DNA of 64,000 bases from JBFLYC01 sp040756735 (lineage in GTDB: Bacteria; Bacillota; DSM-16504; Desulfitibacterales; Desulfitibacteraceae). Each line of letters begins with the position of its first letter. The stretch's first letter is position 1. The notes below the pieces were generated by a model, which was given only the letters and a program-made list of their open reading frames with translations, ran no database searches and was not told the origin of the DNA. Made by a program: the position numbers and the translations under genes. The stretch spans positions 116,757 through 180,756 of the forward strand of contig JBFLYC010000004.1 of the NCBI GenBank assembly GCA_040756735.1, given 5' to 3'. Below are positions 54,623 through 63,716 of this stretch, one piece after another.

Positions 54623-56629
54623 GTGAGGGTTGTTAATTGGACTGCTTCTGTTGATAAAGAGAAATGTAAAGCATCCTGTCAAAAAACATGTCCGGCAGGT
54701 GTTAAAGTTCCAGTTTATATTGATTTAATCAAAAGCAATCGTTTTCAAGAAGCTTATGAAGTAATCCAGGCAGATAATCCTTTCCCGTCAGTATGTGGTC
54801 GTGTATGTCACAGCCCTTGTGAAAATGAGTGCCGCCGGGGGAAACAAGATGCAGCCTTGGCCATTAGGGCATTAAAGCGTTTTGCTGGAGATCAACTTAT
54901 TAATGGTGGACTGCCGGTTCCTCGAGTTAAGGAAAATAAGGGAATTAGGGTGGCTATAATTGGTGCCGGTCCGGCCGGATTATCAGCGGCTTATTTTCTG
55001 ACTTTAAAGGGGTATCAAATAACCATATTTGAAGCGCTGGAAGTGGCTGGTGGGATGATGGTAGCTGGGATTCCGGAATATAGGCTTCCAAAGGATGTTC
55101 TGAATAAAGAAATAGATGTCATTAAAAATATGGGTGTCGAGATTAAAACAGGAGTGAAAATTGGTAAAGATATCACGTTAGAGCAGATATTACGCAATGG
55201 TTACAAAGCTATTTTTCTCGCAGTTGGCGCCCGCAAGGATCAACCCCTTAACATTCCTGGAGAAGAGTTAGAGGGCGTACTTACTGGAGTGCGGTTTTTG
55301 CATGATGTTAACCTGGGAAATCCTCCAGACTTTTCGGGCAAGGATGCAGCGGTTATAGGTGGCGGCAATGTAGCAGCAGATGCAGCCCGTAGTGCGTTAC
55401 GTTTAGGGGCAAACTCAGTTACAGTTTATTATCGTAGAACCAAAAAGGAAATGCCTGCAATTGAAGGGGAAATAGCAGAGATGCAGCATGAAGGTGTAAA
55501 AATTCATGTTCTGACAGCACCAGTAGAAATTCTTGGCAATAATGGCAAAGTCAATGGTCTTAAATTAACAAAAATGATGTTAGGTAAACCTGACAAGACC
55601 GGCAGACCTCTTCCAGTACCTATTGATGGATCTGAGTTTACTGTAAAAGCAGATGTTGTTATTTCTGCCATTGGATACAATCCCGATGCTGCTGATATCG
55701 ATCCGGCTCTCAAAACCAATGGCTGGGGAGGCATAGTTGTAGATGCTGATACAATGGTTACTAGTATTCCAAGTGTTTTCTCCGGGGGTGACTGTGTGAC
55801 AGGAGCAGCCACCTTGATTGAGGCTGTATCTGCAGGTAAAAAAGGTGCTTCTTCCATTGATAAATATTTGGGAGGCGATGGAATAGTAGTCAAAGATCTG
55901 AACCCCCCCCGAAATTTTGGCAAAATTATTGATGGTGACACTAAAAGGGTTAGGGTTCCGACTTTGGGTAAAGTAGAAGGTTTTAAGGAGACTGAGCTGG
56001 GATATACCTTAGAGCAAGCTATAAATGAAGCTGCTCGCTGCCTTCAGTGTGATGTAGAATGCAGGACATGTGAGAAGGTTTGTCCGGTACTGGCTATTAA
56101 AGGAAAGACTTCAGGTCAAAGAAACGTTGCTGAAGTTGATGTGAATTATTGCGTAGGCTGCAATGCTTGTGAACAACGCTGTCCTGAATATGCGATCTTG
56201 CTTAATAAACTAGATAAACCTGTTATTATTAAGACCGATGTAAATAAAGTTGATTATGAGCAGATAGCAAGTTTGTGTAGAAAAGCTAAGTTTCATCCGG
56301 AACAAATAGTTTGTTATTGCACTGCTACCAGGGCAGAGGAAATAGCTGCAGCCGTTATTTTAGGTGCTAAAACTCCTGAAGACGTTTCTCGAGCTACAGG
56401 TGTTCGCACCGGATGCAAGGTTGAATGTATACAACCTGTTTTAAGAATTCTTGAGGCGGCAGGAATTCAACCTGAGCCTAGAAAAGATGGATGGCAATGG
56501 TATGGACGTACTCCAACAGTTTGGGAGATCAGGGAAGGAATTAAAGCCAAGTTCAACCATAAAGGATTTTACTTTACAGAGGATATTCAATTATTGGATA
56601 GGTTAATAGAGAATAAGAAAGATAATTAA
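54623..56629 (+). CDS. GltD-like FAD/NAD(P) oxidoreductase with ferredoxin and BFD-like domains
   Basis: This 668-residue fusion has an N-terminal Fe-S helical domain (CKASCQKTCPAG, CGRVCHSPCENECRR) and an FAD domain (IGAGPAGLSAAYFL). Next are an NAD(P)-binding domain (IGGGNVAADAARSALRLGA), two [4Fe-4S] motifs (CRTCEKVCP, CVGCNACEQRCP) and a C-terminal BFD-like Cys domain (VCYCTATRAEEI, GVRTGCKVEC). This is the glutamate-synthase small-subunit/NfnB type of electron hub. It probably passes electrons between NAD(P)H and ferredoxin for the neighbouring reactions. GTG 54623 is preferred, with AAAGGAG before it. Confidence 0.88.
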   Translation: MRVVNWTASVDKEKCKASCQKTCPAGVKVPVYIDLIKSNRFQEAYEVIQADNPFPSVCGRVCHSPCENECRRGKQDAALAIRALKRFAGDQLINGGLPVPRVKENKGIRVAIIGAGPAGLSAAYFLTLKGYQITIFEALEVAGGMMVAGIPEYRLPKDVLNKEIDVIKNMGVEIKTGVKIGKDITLEQILRNGYKAIFLAVGARKDQPLNIPGEELEGVLTGVRFLHDVNLGNPPDFSGKDAAVIGGGNVAADAARSALRLGANSVTVYYRRTKKEMPAIEGEIAEMQHEGVKIHVLTAPVEILGNNGKVNGLKLTKMMLGKPDKTGRPLPVPIDGSEFTVKADVVISAIGYNPDAADIDPALKTNGWGGIVVDADTMVTSIPSVFSGGDCVTGAATLIEAVSAGKKGASSIDKYLGGDGIVVKDLNPPRNFGKIIDGDTKRVRVPTLGKVEGFKETELGYTLEQAINEAARCLQCDVECRTCEKVCPVLAIKGKTSGQRNVAEVDVNYCVGCNACEQRCPEYAILLNKLDKPVIIKTDVNKVDYEQIASLCRKAKFHPEQIVCYCTATRAEEIAAAVILGAKTPEDVSRATGVRTGCKVECIQPVLRILEAAGIQPEPRKDGWQWYGRTPTVWEIREGIKAKFNHKGFYFTEDIQLLDRLIENKKDN

Positions 56630-56649
56630 TTAAAGAGGGAGGGAAAAAC

Positions 56650-58089
56650 ATGGGAAAAACTATTAGGCCGATGCTTCCAAGGAAATCCCAGTATGGAGTA
56701 GATCCTAAGTATATAGAAAAGAGAATATCAGAATATCCAGAGATGACCTCGATTATGTTAAATGATATTTTTCAAGATATGCCCTCAATTATTTATCCTA
56801 GTAATAAGGGACTTGATGCAGTAAGGGAAGCAACTGAGAAAGCCCTGGAGAAAGTAGACATGAGTATGATAAAGCCTGATCATTCAGTAAATATTTTAGC
56901 TTCCCATCATGGATTTACTTTATTAGGCGGAGAACCATATGCAGAGGTATTAAAAACCATAAGAGATGTTATAGAAAAAAGAACAGGAACAGACAGCATT
57001 CGATTAAGAGCAGGTGTTGGGCTGAGGTTTCGGGAAACTGAGGAATATATAAGATCTTTTGCACTTGACAAACACTTTAAAGGCAAAGCACAAGGGGTTG
57101 CCCCCATAGATGAGGGTATCCCCATTGAAACTGAAATAGGAACTCTTTACGGTTTGAAAGCTGTATATGATGCTGATTGGATAGTGCATGCCCACAATAG
57201 CGATGTAAGAGAAGTCCACTTCCATCGACAAGTGGACAGAGCCGTTAAACCCTTTGGAATGTCCTATGCAAGAATTGACACCCGGTCAACTTACCATCAA
57301 AACATGGGACCTAGGGCTGCTAATTTTGTTGCAAGGTCAATATTTGGCTCGGATTTTGTCCAAAGTAAGTTTGCCTTTACTACTTTTATAGAAATGACTC
57401 CTACCGGAATTAAGGATGTAATTGCAGACAACAACCTCCTAGCGTTGAATGATAAAATAACCGTTAGCGGATGTAAGTATTATGGAAAAATAATGACATT
57501 ACTCGGTGAAATTGATGAATGCATCGTGGGCCTTGACTTTCCTGCTCCCGTTCCATATGTGTTCGCAGCTGGAGTTATTTTTGCCAATTTTGCAGGATCT
57601 AATGTCGATATTTTTGACCTGGATAATCCACTGCCTCCATATACCTGGTATACTGAAGCATTTTATGGAAAAGACAGTTTGCCCTTGGTAGAAAACGTTC
57701 CCAAGCTTAATCCTGCTATAAAAGCTGTAATACACAATTACGCCTGGGGAGGCTACCCAAGCACCTTTTTTGCAGAACATTTACCAACTATAGTTGTAGG
57801 TACTGAACAAGCTGAAGCTATTAAGAGAGATCCACAAAATATTGATTATATAAGGAACTCTGTTATAGCAGAAAGTTTGGATTCAGCAATGGAGTTTGCT
57901 TATAAAGTTAGTGGAACAAGAAAAGTTATTATTTTTGATGGAGCTATTGGGGGGCTTAATGTAAGTCAAGAGCTGGCGGATTTATTGGTCAAGAAGGTGC
58001 CGGAAATAGATAAAAAAGTGGAAAACGAATTACTTCCAAAATGGCTAAAGCAAAGAGGGATTGATCCAAAAGAAGTTGAATTATTCTAA
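56650..58089 (+). CDS. Unrecognised 479-residue protein at the end of the catabolic cluster
   Basis: I do not recognise this protein with confidence. It is soluble, has no signal peptide, and is well started (GAGGGAGGG, ATG 56650). It has a notable His-rich patch, VHAHNSDVREVHFHRQ (about residues 180-195), which could bind metal. Other segments are SVNILASHHGFTLLGGEPY, TDSIRLRAGVGLRFRE, FPAPVPYVFAAGVIFANF and KVIIFDGAIGGLNVSQELADLL. The layout weakly recalls the LarA/DUF2088 group (nickel-pincer racemases), but key motifs are not clear. It lies 20 bases after the flavoprotein gene, so it is probably an enzyme of the same pathway. Confidence 0.6.
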   Translation: MGKTIRPMLPRKSQYGVDPKYIEKRISEYPEMTSIMLNDIFQDMPSIIYPSNKGLDAVREATEKALEKVDMSMIKPDHSVNILASHHGFTLLGGEPYAEVLKTIRDVIEKRTGTDSIRLRAGVGLRFRETEEYIRSFALDKHFKGKAQGVAPIDEGIPIETEIGTLYGLKAVYDADWIVHAHNSDVREVHFHRQVDRAVKPFGMSYARIDTRSTYHQNMGPRAANFVARSIFGSDFVQSKFAFTTFIEMTPTGIKDVIADNNLLALNDKITVSGCKYYGKIMTLLGEIDECIVGLDFPAPVPYVFAAGVIFANFAGSNVDIFDLDNPLPPYTWYTEAFYGKDSLPLVENVPKLNPAIKAVIHNYAWGGYPSTFFAEHLPTIVVGTEQAEAIKRDPQNIDYIRNSVIAESLDSAMEFAYKVSGTRKVIIFDGAIGGLNVSQELADLLVKKVPEIDKKVENELLPKWLKQRGIDPKEVELF

Positions 58090-58107
58090 AGTGCACTAAT
58101 TGTTTCT

Positions 58108-58161
58108 AGCGGTCGGGAGGACATGATCATCCATGTAGCATATGAGCTTAGTGCAAATTAG
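58108..58161 (+). pseudogene. 3' remnant of a second 4-hydroxy-2-oxovalerate aldolase gene
   Basis: Eighteen codons read GREDMIIHVAYELSAN then stop. The intact aldolase ends GGQEDMIIDVAYELSQN, so the match is close. No start or earlier part is present. A second aldolase gene once stood here and all but its tail has been deleted. Confidence 0.75.
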
Positions 58162-58185
58162 CCTGTAAGATACGGTGACAAGAAA

Positions 58186-58217
58186 AGGCCCCACAAAAAA
58201 AGTGGGGCCCTTTTTTT
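58186..58217 (+). terminator. Terminator of the catabolic cluster
   Basis: GGCCCCAC pairs with GTGGGGCC across a seven-base A loop and is followed by seven T. Confidence 0.92.
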
Positions 58218-58247
58218 ATCTCTCATCATTGCAGGATTATTGGGAAT

Positions 58248-59047
58248 TTGTCCAGAATAGTGTATGAATTCTACATAGAGGGTGTATGCAAAGTGTTTCA
58301 TTTTGAATTAAAGAGAATCATTGAAGCCCAAAGCCTGGAGGAAATTCTGGAAACCTTTTACAATTCAACAGGTATCAGACCAAAACTAGTGGATGTAAAT
58401 GGGGAAACCCAACTGGTACCCACAAGTTTTGACTACTGCTCTTTTTGCCAGTTAGTTAGAGGTTGGTTTCAGGAAGAGAAAAGTGTAAGCATTCGTATTT
58501 TAAGGCGGGGAAAATGGCCGCAGTTTTTAAGCAGCCTTATATTTTCAGGTGTCATACCGGTCTTATTGGGTGGGCTATTCCCATATATGATGCAGAAAAC
58601 CATATTTATACCATAGTGTGCAGCCAGGTGCTCATGTGGAAACCCGGCACAGCCTTTTGGGATGATTTAAGAAGGTTGTCAATGGATCTGGGGTTAGATA
58701 TTGAGTTAATAAAGGCAAAAGCCCAGGAGCTGGAAGTTCTTTCACCGGACAAAATCCAGGCTGCTGCGGAGTTGCTTTTTATTATTGCAAACTATCTGGC
58801 AAAGAGCGGCGCTGCATTTCTAAAAAAAGACCTATCTCCTGTTGAGTTTAATATCAAAGAGGTCTTAAACCAAAAAAAGAATTCTACCAGAAAAGAAGTT
58901 TTGGAAAAGGAAGAAGAGCTTTTTGGCGCTTTACCTGTTGGCAATGTTTCGGAGCTGGTTGGCTACAACAATCACAGCTATTTTGCCAAGGTATTCAAAA
59001 AAAACTGCGGAATGACCCCTGCCAAATATAAAGAGATATATTCATAA
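58248..59047 (+). pseudogene. PocR-AraC type regulator, frameshifted and internally deleted
   Basis: The first frame (from 58248) starts a PocR sensor domain (ILETFYNSTGIRPKLVD, CSFCQLVRGW). Near 58485 a base is missing in an A run (GAGAAAAGTG), and the PocR domain continues in another frame (CKHSYFKAGKMAAVF, GWAIPIYDAENHIYTIV). The last part is the end of an AraC helix-turn-helix (VSELVGYNNHSYFAKVFKK, GMTPAKYKEIY). The segment between EKEEELFGALPVGN and VSELVGYN lacks about 100 residues expected in the family. The protein is therefore doubly broken. Confidence 0.8.
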
Positions 59048-59139
59048 AAAAGTTGCAATCTATAGCGAAAAAGTTGCAAGGAATATTTGCAAAAATGCTG
59101 AAACTATCTCAAAACTTATAAAATGGGGGTGGGTCATTA

Positions 59140-60164
59140 ATGGCAGCCGGCACAGCGGGCAGTACCCGGCAGGAACACAAGAAGTATGTAAAAACTTTTC
59201 TATTTTCCATGAAAGTACACTCTTTTACCGGGAAGGTTCATTTAATTACCAAATTTATTGTAACCATTTTCCTTTTGGTTAAAGAAAACTTAGGCCTCCC
59301 TTCAGGCTGTGCCCCTTCAAACGCCATGTATATGTGGAAAAAAAGTGCAGGCTGTCTGAGGAATTCTTTAAGGCTGCAGGCTCTTCCGGTATGTCGCTGC
59401 CCATCAGCTTTGGAGCAGACTTTATATTTTACGGCCCTATGGTGAATGCTCCCTGGGTATATCCTGCCCTCAGCACGGCTACCCAGAAAGGGAGCCCTGA
59501 ATTTTCTGAATCTACCAATGTTTCTGGAAAGCAGGTTGGCTCTGAATACGGATTGAAATGGAATCCCAATCCACCAATTACCATGACGCAATATGCAGTT
59601 TATGCCATTGCAATTGGGGTATCCATAATTGTTTCCTGGCTGGGAGTTTTTGCTGTTCCCATCGGTTTTGCCGGGGTATCTGCTCTTTATATAGCCTCAG
59701 CTTTTTACATGGTTTTTGCCCTGTGGTTTGGCGGGTGGGGTATTCTGGCAGCTTATATCGGCTGCTTGATAGGCGCCGGCTGGTTAAGTGGACTCCCGGT
59801 GCTGTTTTCTATTCCCTGGGCCATTGCGGACATATTAGAACCCCTTGTACCTTTCTTGCTGTTCAGATATGTGGGACCAAAAATCGGTTTTGATCCCCTG
59901 GGTAGAAATATTTTTAGTTCTGCCAAAAACATCTTATTCTTTTTCTTCTGTGGAGCACTAATTCCTACGATTATAAGCGGTTTGTTTGGTATAGCCCTTC
60001 TGGTATGGGGAGGTATTGTACCCCCTGCGGCATTTGTTCCTGCTTGGATAGCCTGGTTTGCAGGTGGAACTATAGTAATAACCATTGTAGCTCCAATACT
60101 ACTTAAAACTTTGTCTCCAGTAATAGAAAGGTTTGGATTAACTGTGAAAGGTGTTTGGTCTTAG
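59140..60164 (+). pseudogene. Multi-pass membrane protein, apparently frameshifted
   Basis: An opening frame at 59140 (STRQEHKKYVKTFLFSM, then a hydrophobic stretch LITKFIVTIFLLV) is followed, after an apparent frame change near 59290-59340, by a second frame ending at 60164. That frame encodes about six membrane helices (YAVYAIAIGVSIIVSWLGVF, MVFALWFGGWGILAAYIG, GIALLVWGGIVPPAAFVP). The helical part recalls MASE1 sensors or ECF-type substrate subunits, and the first piece recalls an EcfT N-terminus. I cannot decide. Its stop overlaps the adenine deaminase start, so a purine link is possible. The N-terminal half looks damaged. Confidence 0.45.
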
Positions 60165-61537
60165 TGCTGCATTTTGATGAACAAGTTTTAAGGGTTTCCA
60201 GAGGAGAAACACCTGCAGAGGTAGTCTTGAAGAACTGCAGGATAGTTGATGTTTTTACCGGCGCCATAATAAGTGGAGATATTGCCATTAACGGCCAGTA
60301 TATAGTGGGTATTGGTTCTTATAATGGGCAGATGGAAATTGACGTAAACTGGAGTTATATAGCTCCTGGTTTTATTGATGGTCATGTACACATTGAGAGC
60401 TCTATGGTAAGCCCCTGTCAGTTTGCAGCCGCTATTCTGCCCAGGGGAACTACCACAGTTATAGCTGATCCTCATGAATTGGCTAATGTTTATGGGACTG
60501 CTGCCATTGAGTATTTTCTGAAACAAGATGCTCAAATCCCATTGGATATTTACCTGATGCTGCCATCATGTGTACCTGCTACAGATTTGGAGACATCCGG
60601 CGCTGTTCTTGGGTGTAAAGAATTGGAGAAGTATATAAATCACCCGAAAGTGTTAGGCCTGGGAGAAATGATGAATTATCCAGGGGTGATATATGGTGAT
60701 GCTGCTGTATGGAATAAAATCTCCCTGTTTAGAAAGCATGATAAAATTATAGATGGTCATATTCAGGCGGTGGACGGGGAACTCTTGTGTTCTTATGTAT
60801 TGGGCGGCATACGCTCTAATCATGAATGCATCAGCGCCATAGAGGCTTCAAAGTGCCTGCAGATGGGTATGAAGCTCATGCTTAGGGAAGGTACTGCTGC
60901 TAAAAACTTAAAAGACTTGCTCCCTGTAGTAAATAAATATACAAGCAGGCACTGTATGCTGGTCACAGATGACAGGCATCCTACAGATTTGCGTTCACAG
61001 GGCCATATTGATTACCTGATTAGGCTATGTATTGAGAGTGGTATGGAACCTGTTGAAGCTATTCAGATGGCTACAATCAACACCGCCCAATATTTTGGCT
61101 TAAAAGACCTTGGCGCCATCGCACCAGGATACTTAGCGGATTTAGTTGTTTTGGAGGATCTTTCAGGCTTACAGGTTAAGAAAGTCATGAAAAAGGGAGC
61201 TATAGCGGCTGAAGAAGGCCGCCCCCTCTTCCCAAAGCCTGAGAGCGCAGCAAATGATGACCTTCCTACAGGTATAAAGGTTAAGAGGATTACGGAGGCT
61301 GATCTGCAGTTAGCCTTAAATGGCAGCCAGGTCCATGTCATAGAAATCATACCGGGGCAGATTACAACCAGGCATCTCACTGTTCCAGTTGATAGGTATT
61401 TATCAGGCTGTTCGAAAAATTTTAATCCTTTTATGGCCTTGGCTTTTCTTTCACTGCCGGTTATCCCGCAGCTCAGATTAACTGATAAAGGATTAGTGGA
61501 TGTTGATCAGTTTAAAATCATTGAGTTAGTTGATTAA
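60164..61537 (+). CDS. ade: Adenine deaminase with an internal in-frame deletion
   Basis: The frame encodes an AdeC-type metal-dependent deaminase (adenine to hypoxanthine): GHVHIESSMVSP, ADPHELANVYG, GLGEMMNYPGVI, TDDRHPTDL and GLKDLGAIAPGYLADLVVL are all present. The family C-terminus normally has a long segment with a GTGNIGLGFV-like motif and HDSHN before the PFMTLSFLALPVIP end. Here ITTRHLTVPVDR passes almost directly into NFNPFMALAFLSLPVIP, so about 120 residues are missing in frame. The product is 457 residues instead of nearly 600 and may be inactive. GTG 60164 or TTG 60155 is the start; AAAGGTG favours the former. Confidence 0.85.
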   Translation: MLHFDEQVLRVSRGETPAEVVLKNCRIVDVFTGAIISGDIAINGQYIVGIGSYNGQMEIDVNWSYIAPGFIDGHVHIESSMVSPCQFAAAILPRGTTTVIADPHELANVYGTAAIEYFLKQDAQIPLDIYLMLPSCVPATDLETSGAVLGCKELEKYINHPKVLGLGEMMNYPGVIYGDAAVWNKISLFRKHDKIIDGHIQAVDGELLCSYVLGGIRSNHECISAIEASKCLQMGMKLMLREGTAAKNLKDLLPVVNKYTSRHCMLVTDDRHPTDLRSQGHIDYLIRLCIESGMEPVEAIQMATINTAQYFGLKDLGAIAPGYLADLVVLEDLSGLQVKKVMKKGAIAAEEGRPLFPKPESAANDDLPTGIKVKRITEADLQLALNGSQVHVIEIIPGQITTRHLTVPVDRYLSGCSKNFNPFMALAFLSLPVIPQLRLTDKGLVDVDQFKIIELVD

Positions 61538-61546
61538 GTACCTGTA

Positions 61547-61578
61547 AAGCGCCTTTTAAGAGGCGCTTATTTTTTTTG
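61547..61578 (+). terminator. Terminator after the adenine deaminase gene
   Basis: AAGCGCCT (61547-61554) and AGGCGCTT (61561-61568) form a stem followed by a long T run. Confidence 0.9.
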
Positions 61579-61752
61579 CCTTTATTTGGAGCAGGCAATT
61601 TGTAAATTTTTTTTTAATAAAGAAGGAATTTTGTGTAAGAAATTAGAAAATATATATGCTGTTACAGATTTTATGATGTAGATGACGGAAGGCCTTAGGT
61701 GATGTTAGAAAATTGACATATTTCGCACAATATTGAATATTAGGTGATAATT

Positions 61753-63327
61753 ATGCAGTATCTTAAATTCAGTATTATTTATAAGGATAGGGTAGGCCTG
61801 CTCCTTGACATCTCAGGAGTTTTAACGCGTAAGAATTATAATGTAATTAACTTGGAAGTAGTCCCGGATATTATGTACATGGAAATAGAATCTTTGGAAG
61901 ACATAGACAGGGATTTATTATTTCAAGAACTGCAGGGCATATATGGCGTTGCAAAATGCGAAGCAGTGGAAGCTCTACCCTGGGAAGAAACAAATAAGCG
62001 CCTGGTGGCTGTACTGGATTCTATAAGTGAAGGAGTTGTAGCCATTAATGCAAAAGGGGAGATTACCACTGTAAATCCAGTGATGGAGCAGATTTTCAAG
62101 ATGGCAAAAGAGGATCTCATTGGCAAAAGCATCATTGAAATTCTTGATGAAGATATACCCATGTTGAGCTGTTTGCAGACAGGCGAGCCATATAGTCATC
62201 ACGAAATAAGCATAAATAAGGGTCAAATTAAATATCATTATCTTACAAGCGGTAGACCCATCAAGGATAAACATGGTCAGGTGATGGGTGTGGTGGCGAC
62301 TGTGAAGGATATGACAGAAGTTAGGCAGTTGGTATATTCAGTTACCCGTCCGGCAATGGTTACCTTTAATGAAATAGTTGGCGGCAGTATAAGGTTGAGG
62401 ACAGTAATGCAGCTGGGAAAAAAGATTGCTGCCGGGGATTCTATTGTGCTTCTAAGGGGTGAAAGTGGAACGGGGAAAGAATTATTCGCCAGGGCGATTC
62501 ACATGGAAAGCTCAAGAAGAAACCAGCCTTTTGTACCAATTAATTGTGCTGCCCTGCCTGATTCATTGTTGGAAAGTGAATTGTTTGGGTATACGGAGGG
62601 AGCATTTACGGGGGCTTGTAAAAAAGGCAAACAGGGTCTTTTTGAATTTGCCCAGGATGGGACTATTTTCTTAGATGAGATTGGCAATATATCCCCCAAC
62701 TTACAGGCAAAGCTTTTAAGGGTAATTCAAGAGGGAAAGGTTAGGAGGGTGGGAGGTCAGGAAGAAATACCTGTCAACGTCAGAGTTATTGCAGCTACCA
62801 ATAAACCCTTGGAAGACCTGGTTGCCAGGGGAGAATTTCGTGAAGATTTATACTATCGTTTAAATGTAATTCCCATTTTTCTTCCTCCTTTAAGAGATCG
62901 AAAAGAAGATATTCCATTTCTGGTTAACCATTTTTTGTCGAAAATGAATATTCGTCTCCGCAAGAATGTTAAATCAATTGACAGTGAAGCCCTTGAAAAA
63001 CTTATGGCCTATGATTGGCCTGGTAATGTAAGAGAACTGGAAAATGCCATTGAAAGAGCTGTCAACCTTGTATCTGGCACGAGAATTGGTGCAGAGCACA
63101 TTCTAATAAATCACAGAGAAAGGCAGCTTAGTAATGATACAATTCTTGGGCACTATGATCAAGGCGATGTGCTTGCAGATATAGTTGGTATTGTTGAAAA
63201 ACAGGTAATAGCACAAGCGCTGCATAAAAGTGGCTCCATAAGAAAAGCGGCTAAATCCCTAGGGGTTTCACATACCACTATCATGAATAAAATAAAAAGA
63301 TATCAGATAGGAACTGGCAAGATATAG
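61753..63327 (+). CDS. TyrR-like sigma-54 activator (ACT-PAS-AAA-HTH)
   Basis: This 524-residue activator has an N-terminal ACT-like domain (about 1-75; DRVGLLLDISGVLTRKNYNV), a PAS domain (about 80-190; VLDSISEGVVAINAKGEIT), an AAA+ domain (about 210-440; Walker A GESGTGKE, GAFTGA loop, FLDEIGNI) and a Fis/TyrR-type helix-turn-helix (GSIRKAAKSLGVSHTTIMNKI). ACT domains bind amino acids, so an amino-acid signal is likely. The intact GAFTGA means it can drive sigma-54 polymerase. Three palindromes and a sigma-54 promoter follow the gene. ATG 61753 is preferred, with AGGTGATAATT before it. Confidence 0.93.
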   Translation: MQYLKFSIIYKDRVGLLLDISGVLTRKNYNVINLEVVPDIMYMEIESLEDIDRDLLFQELQGIYGVAKCEAVEALPWEETNKRLVAVLDSISEGVVAINAKGEITTVNPVMEQIFKMAKEDLIGKSIIEILDEDIPMLSCLQTGEPYSHHEISINKGQIKYHYLTSGRPIKDKHGQVMGVVATVKDMTEVRQLVYSVTRPAMVTFNEIVGGSIRLRTVMQLGKKIAAGDSIVLLRGESGTGKELFARAIHMESSRRNQPFVPINCAALPDSLLESELFGYTEGAFTGACKKGKQGLFEFAQDGTIFLDEIGNISPNLQAKLLRVIQEGKVRRVGGQEEIPVNVRVIAATNKPLEDLVARGEFREDLYYRLNVIPIFLPPLRDRKEDIPFLVNHFLSKMNIRLRKNVKSIDSEALEKLMAYDWPGNVRELENAIERAVNLVSGTRIGAEHILINHRERQLSNDTILGHYDQGDVLADIVGIVEKQVIAQALHKSGSIRKAAKSLGVSHTTIMNKIKRYQIGTGKI

Positions 63328-63429
63328 TGCCAGCTGGCAAATAAATTTGCCAGTCCTGATTGTTGTGTCAGTATAGTATATTGTGCTAAATCTTTTAAAG
63401 AGTTAACTGAATGGCAAATAATCTTGCCA
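63315..63429 (+). promoter_or_regulatory. Three TGGCAA-N6-TTGCCA palindromes (activator sites)
   Basis: Sites at 63315-63332 (TGGCAA-N6-GTGCCA, one mismatch), 63335-63352 (perfect) and 63412-63429 (perfect). The N6 layout equals that of the known TyrR box (TGTAAA-N6-TTTACA) with a different half-site. They lie 40 to 150 bp before the sigma-54 promoter. Confidence 0.8.
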
Positions 63430-63470
63430 ATGTAATAAAGCAGGTCCTCCAAATTACAAAGAATATTTAC

Positions 63471-63487
63471 TGGCATGCTAATTGCAT
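63471..63487 (+). promoter_or_regulatory. Sigma-54 (-24/-12) promoter with no intact target gene in the window
   Basis: TGGCATGCTAATTGCAT has GG (63472-63473) and GC (63484-63485) ten bases apart and matches the consensus well. No ORF of useful size follows before the transposase on the other strand. Confidence 0.85.
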
Positions 63488-63716
63488 TATACAGGACATG
63501 GATTAATTAATTTAATATAGGCGATTGCAAAAGTAAAAGCACTAAATGACATCATATGGTAAATAATAATAAATAAGGAAGCCAAGGGGTTGAAAGACAG
63601 AGGCAAAAGCAAGACGAGGAGAAACTATGGCGGTTAAGCAATAAAAAAGAGCATAGCAAAAAAACCTGACCATAAAGCCAAGATTTAAAGAAGAAACATA
63701 AAATTAATAATAAAGC
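63488..63716. other. Spacer between the sigma-54 promoter and the transposase gene
   Basis: This purine-rich sequence holds no supported gene. A GAGGAG site before a five-codon ORF (63627) seems accidental. The end of the insertion sequence must lie here, but I cannot define its terminal repeat because the other end is outside the window. Confidence 0.5.

Noticed and set aside
63627..63645. Five-codon ORF behind GAGGAG before the transposase
   Set aside because: Too short to support. It may be the remains of the operon formerly served by the sigma-54 promoter.
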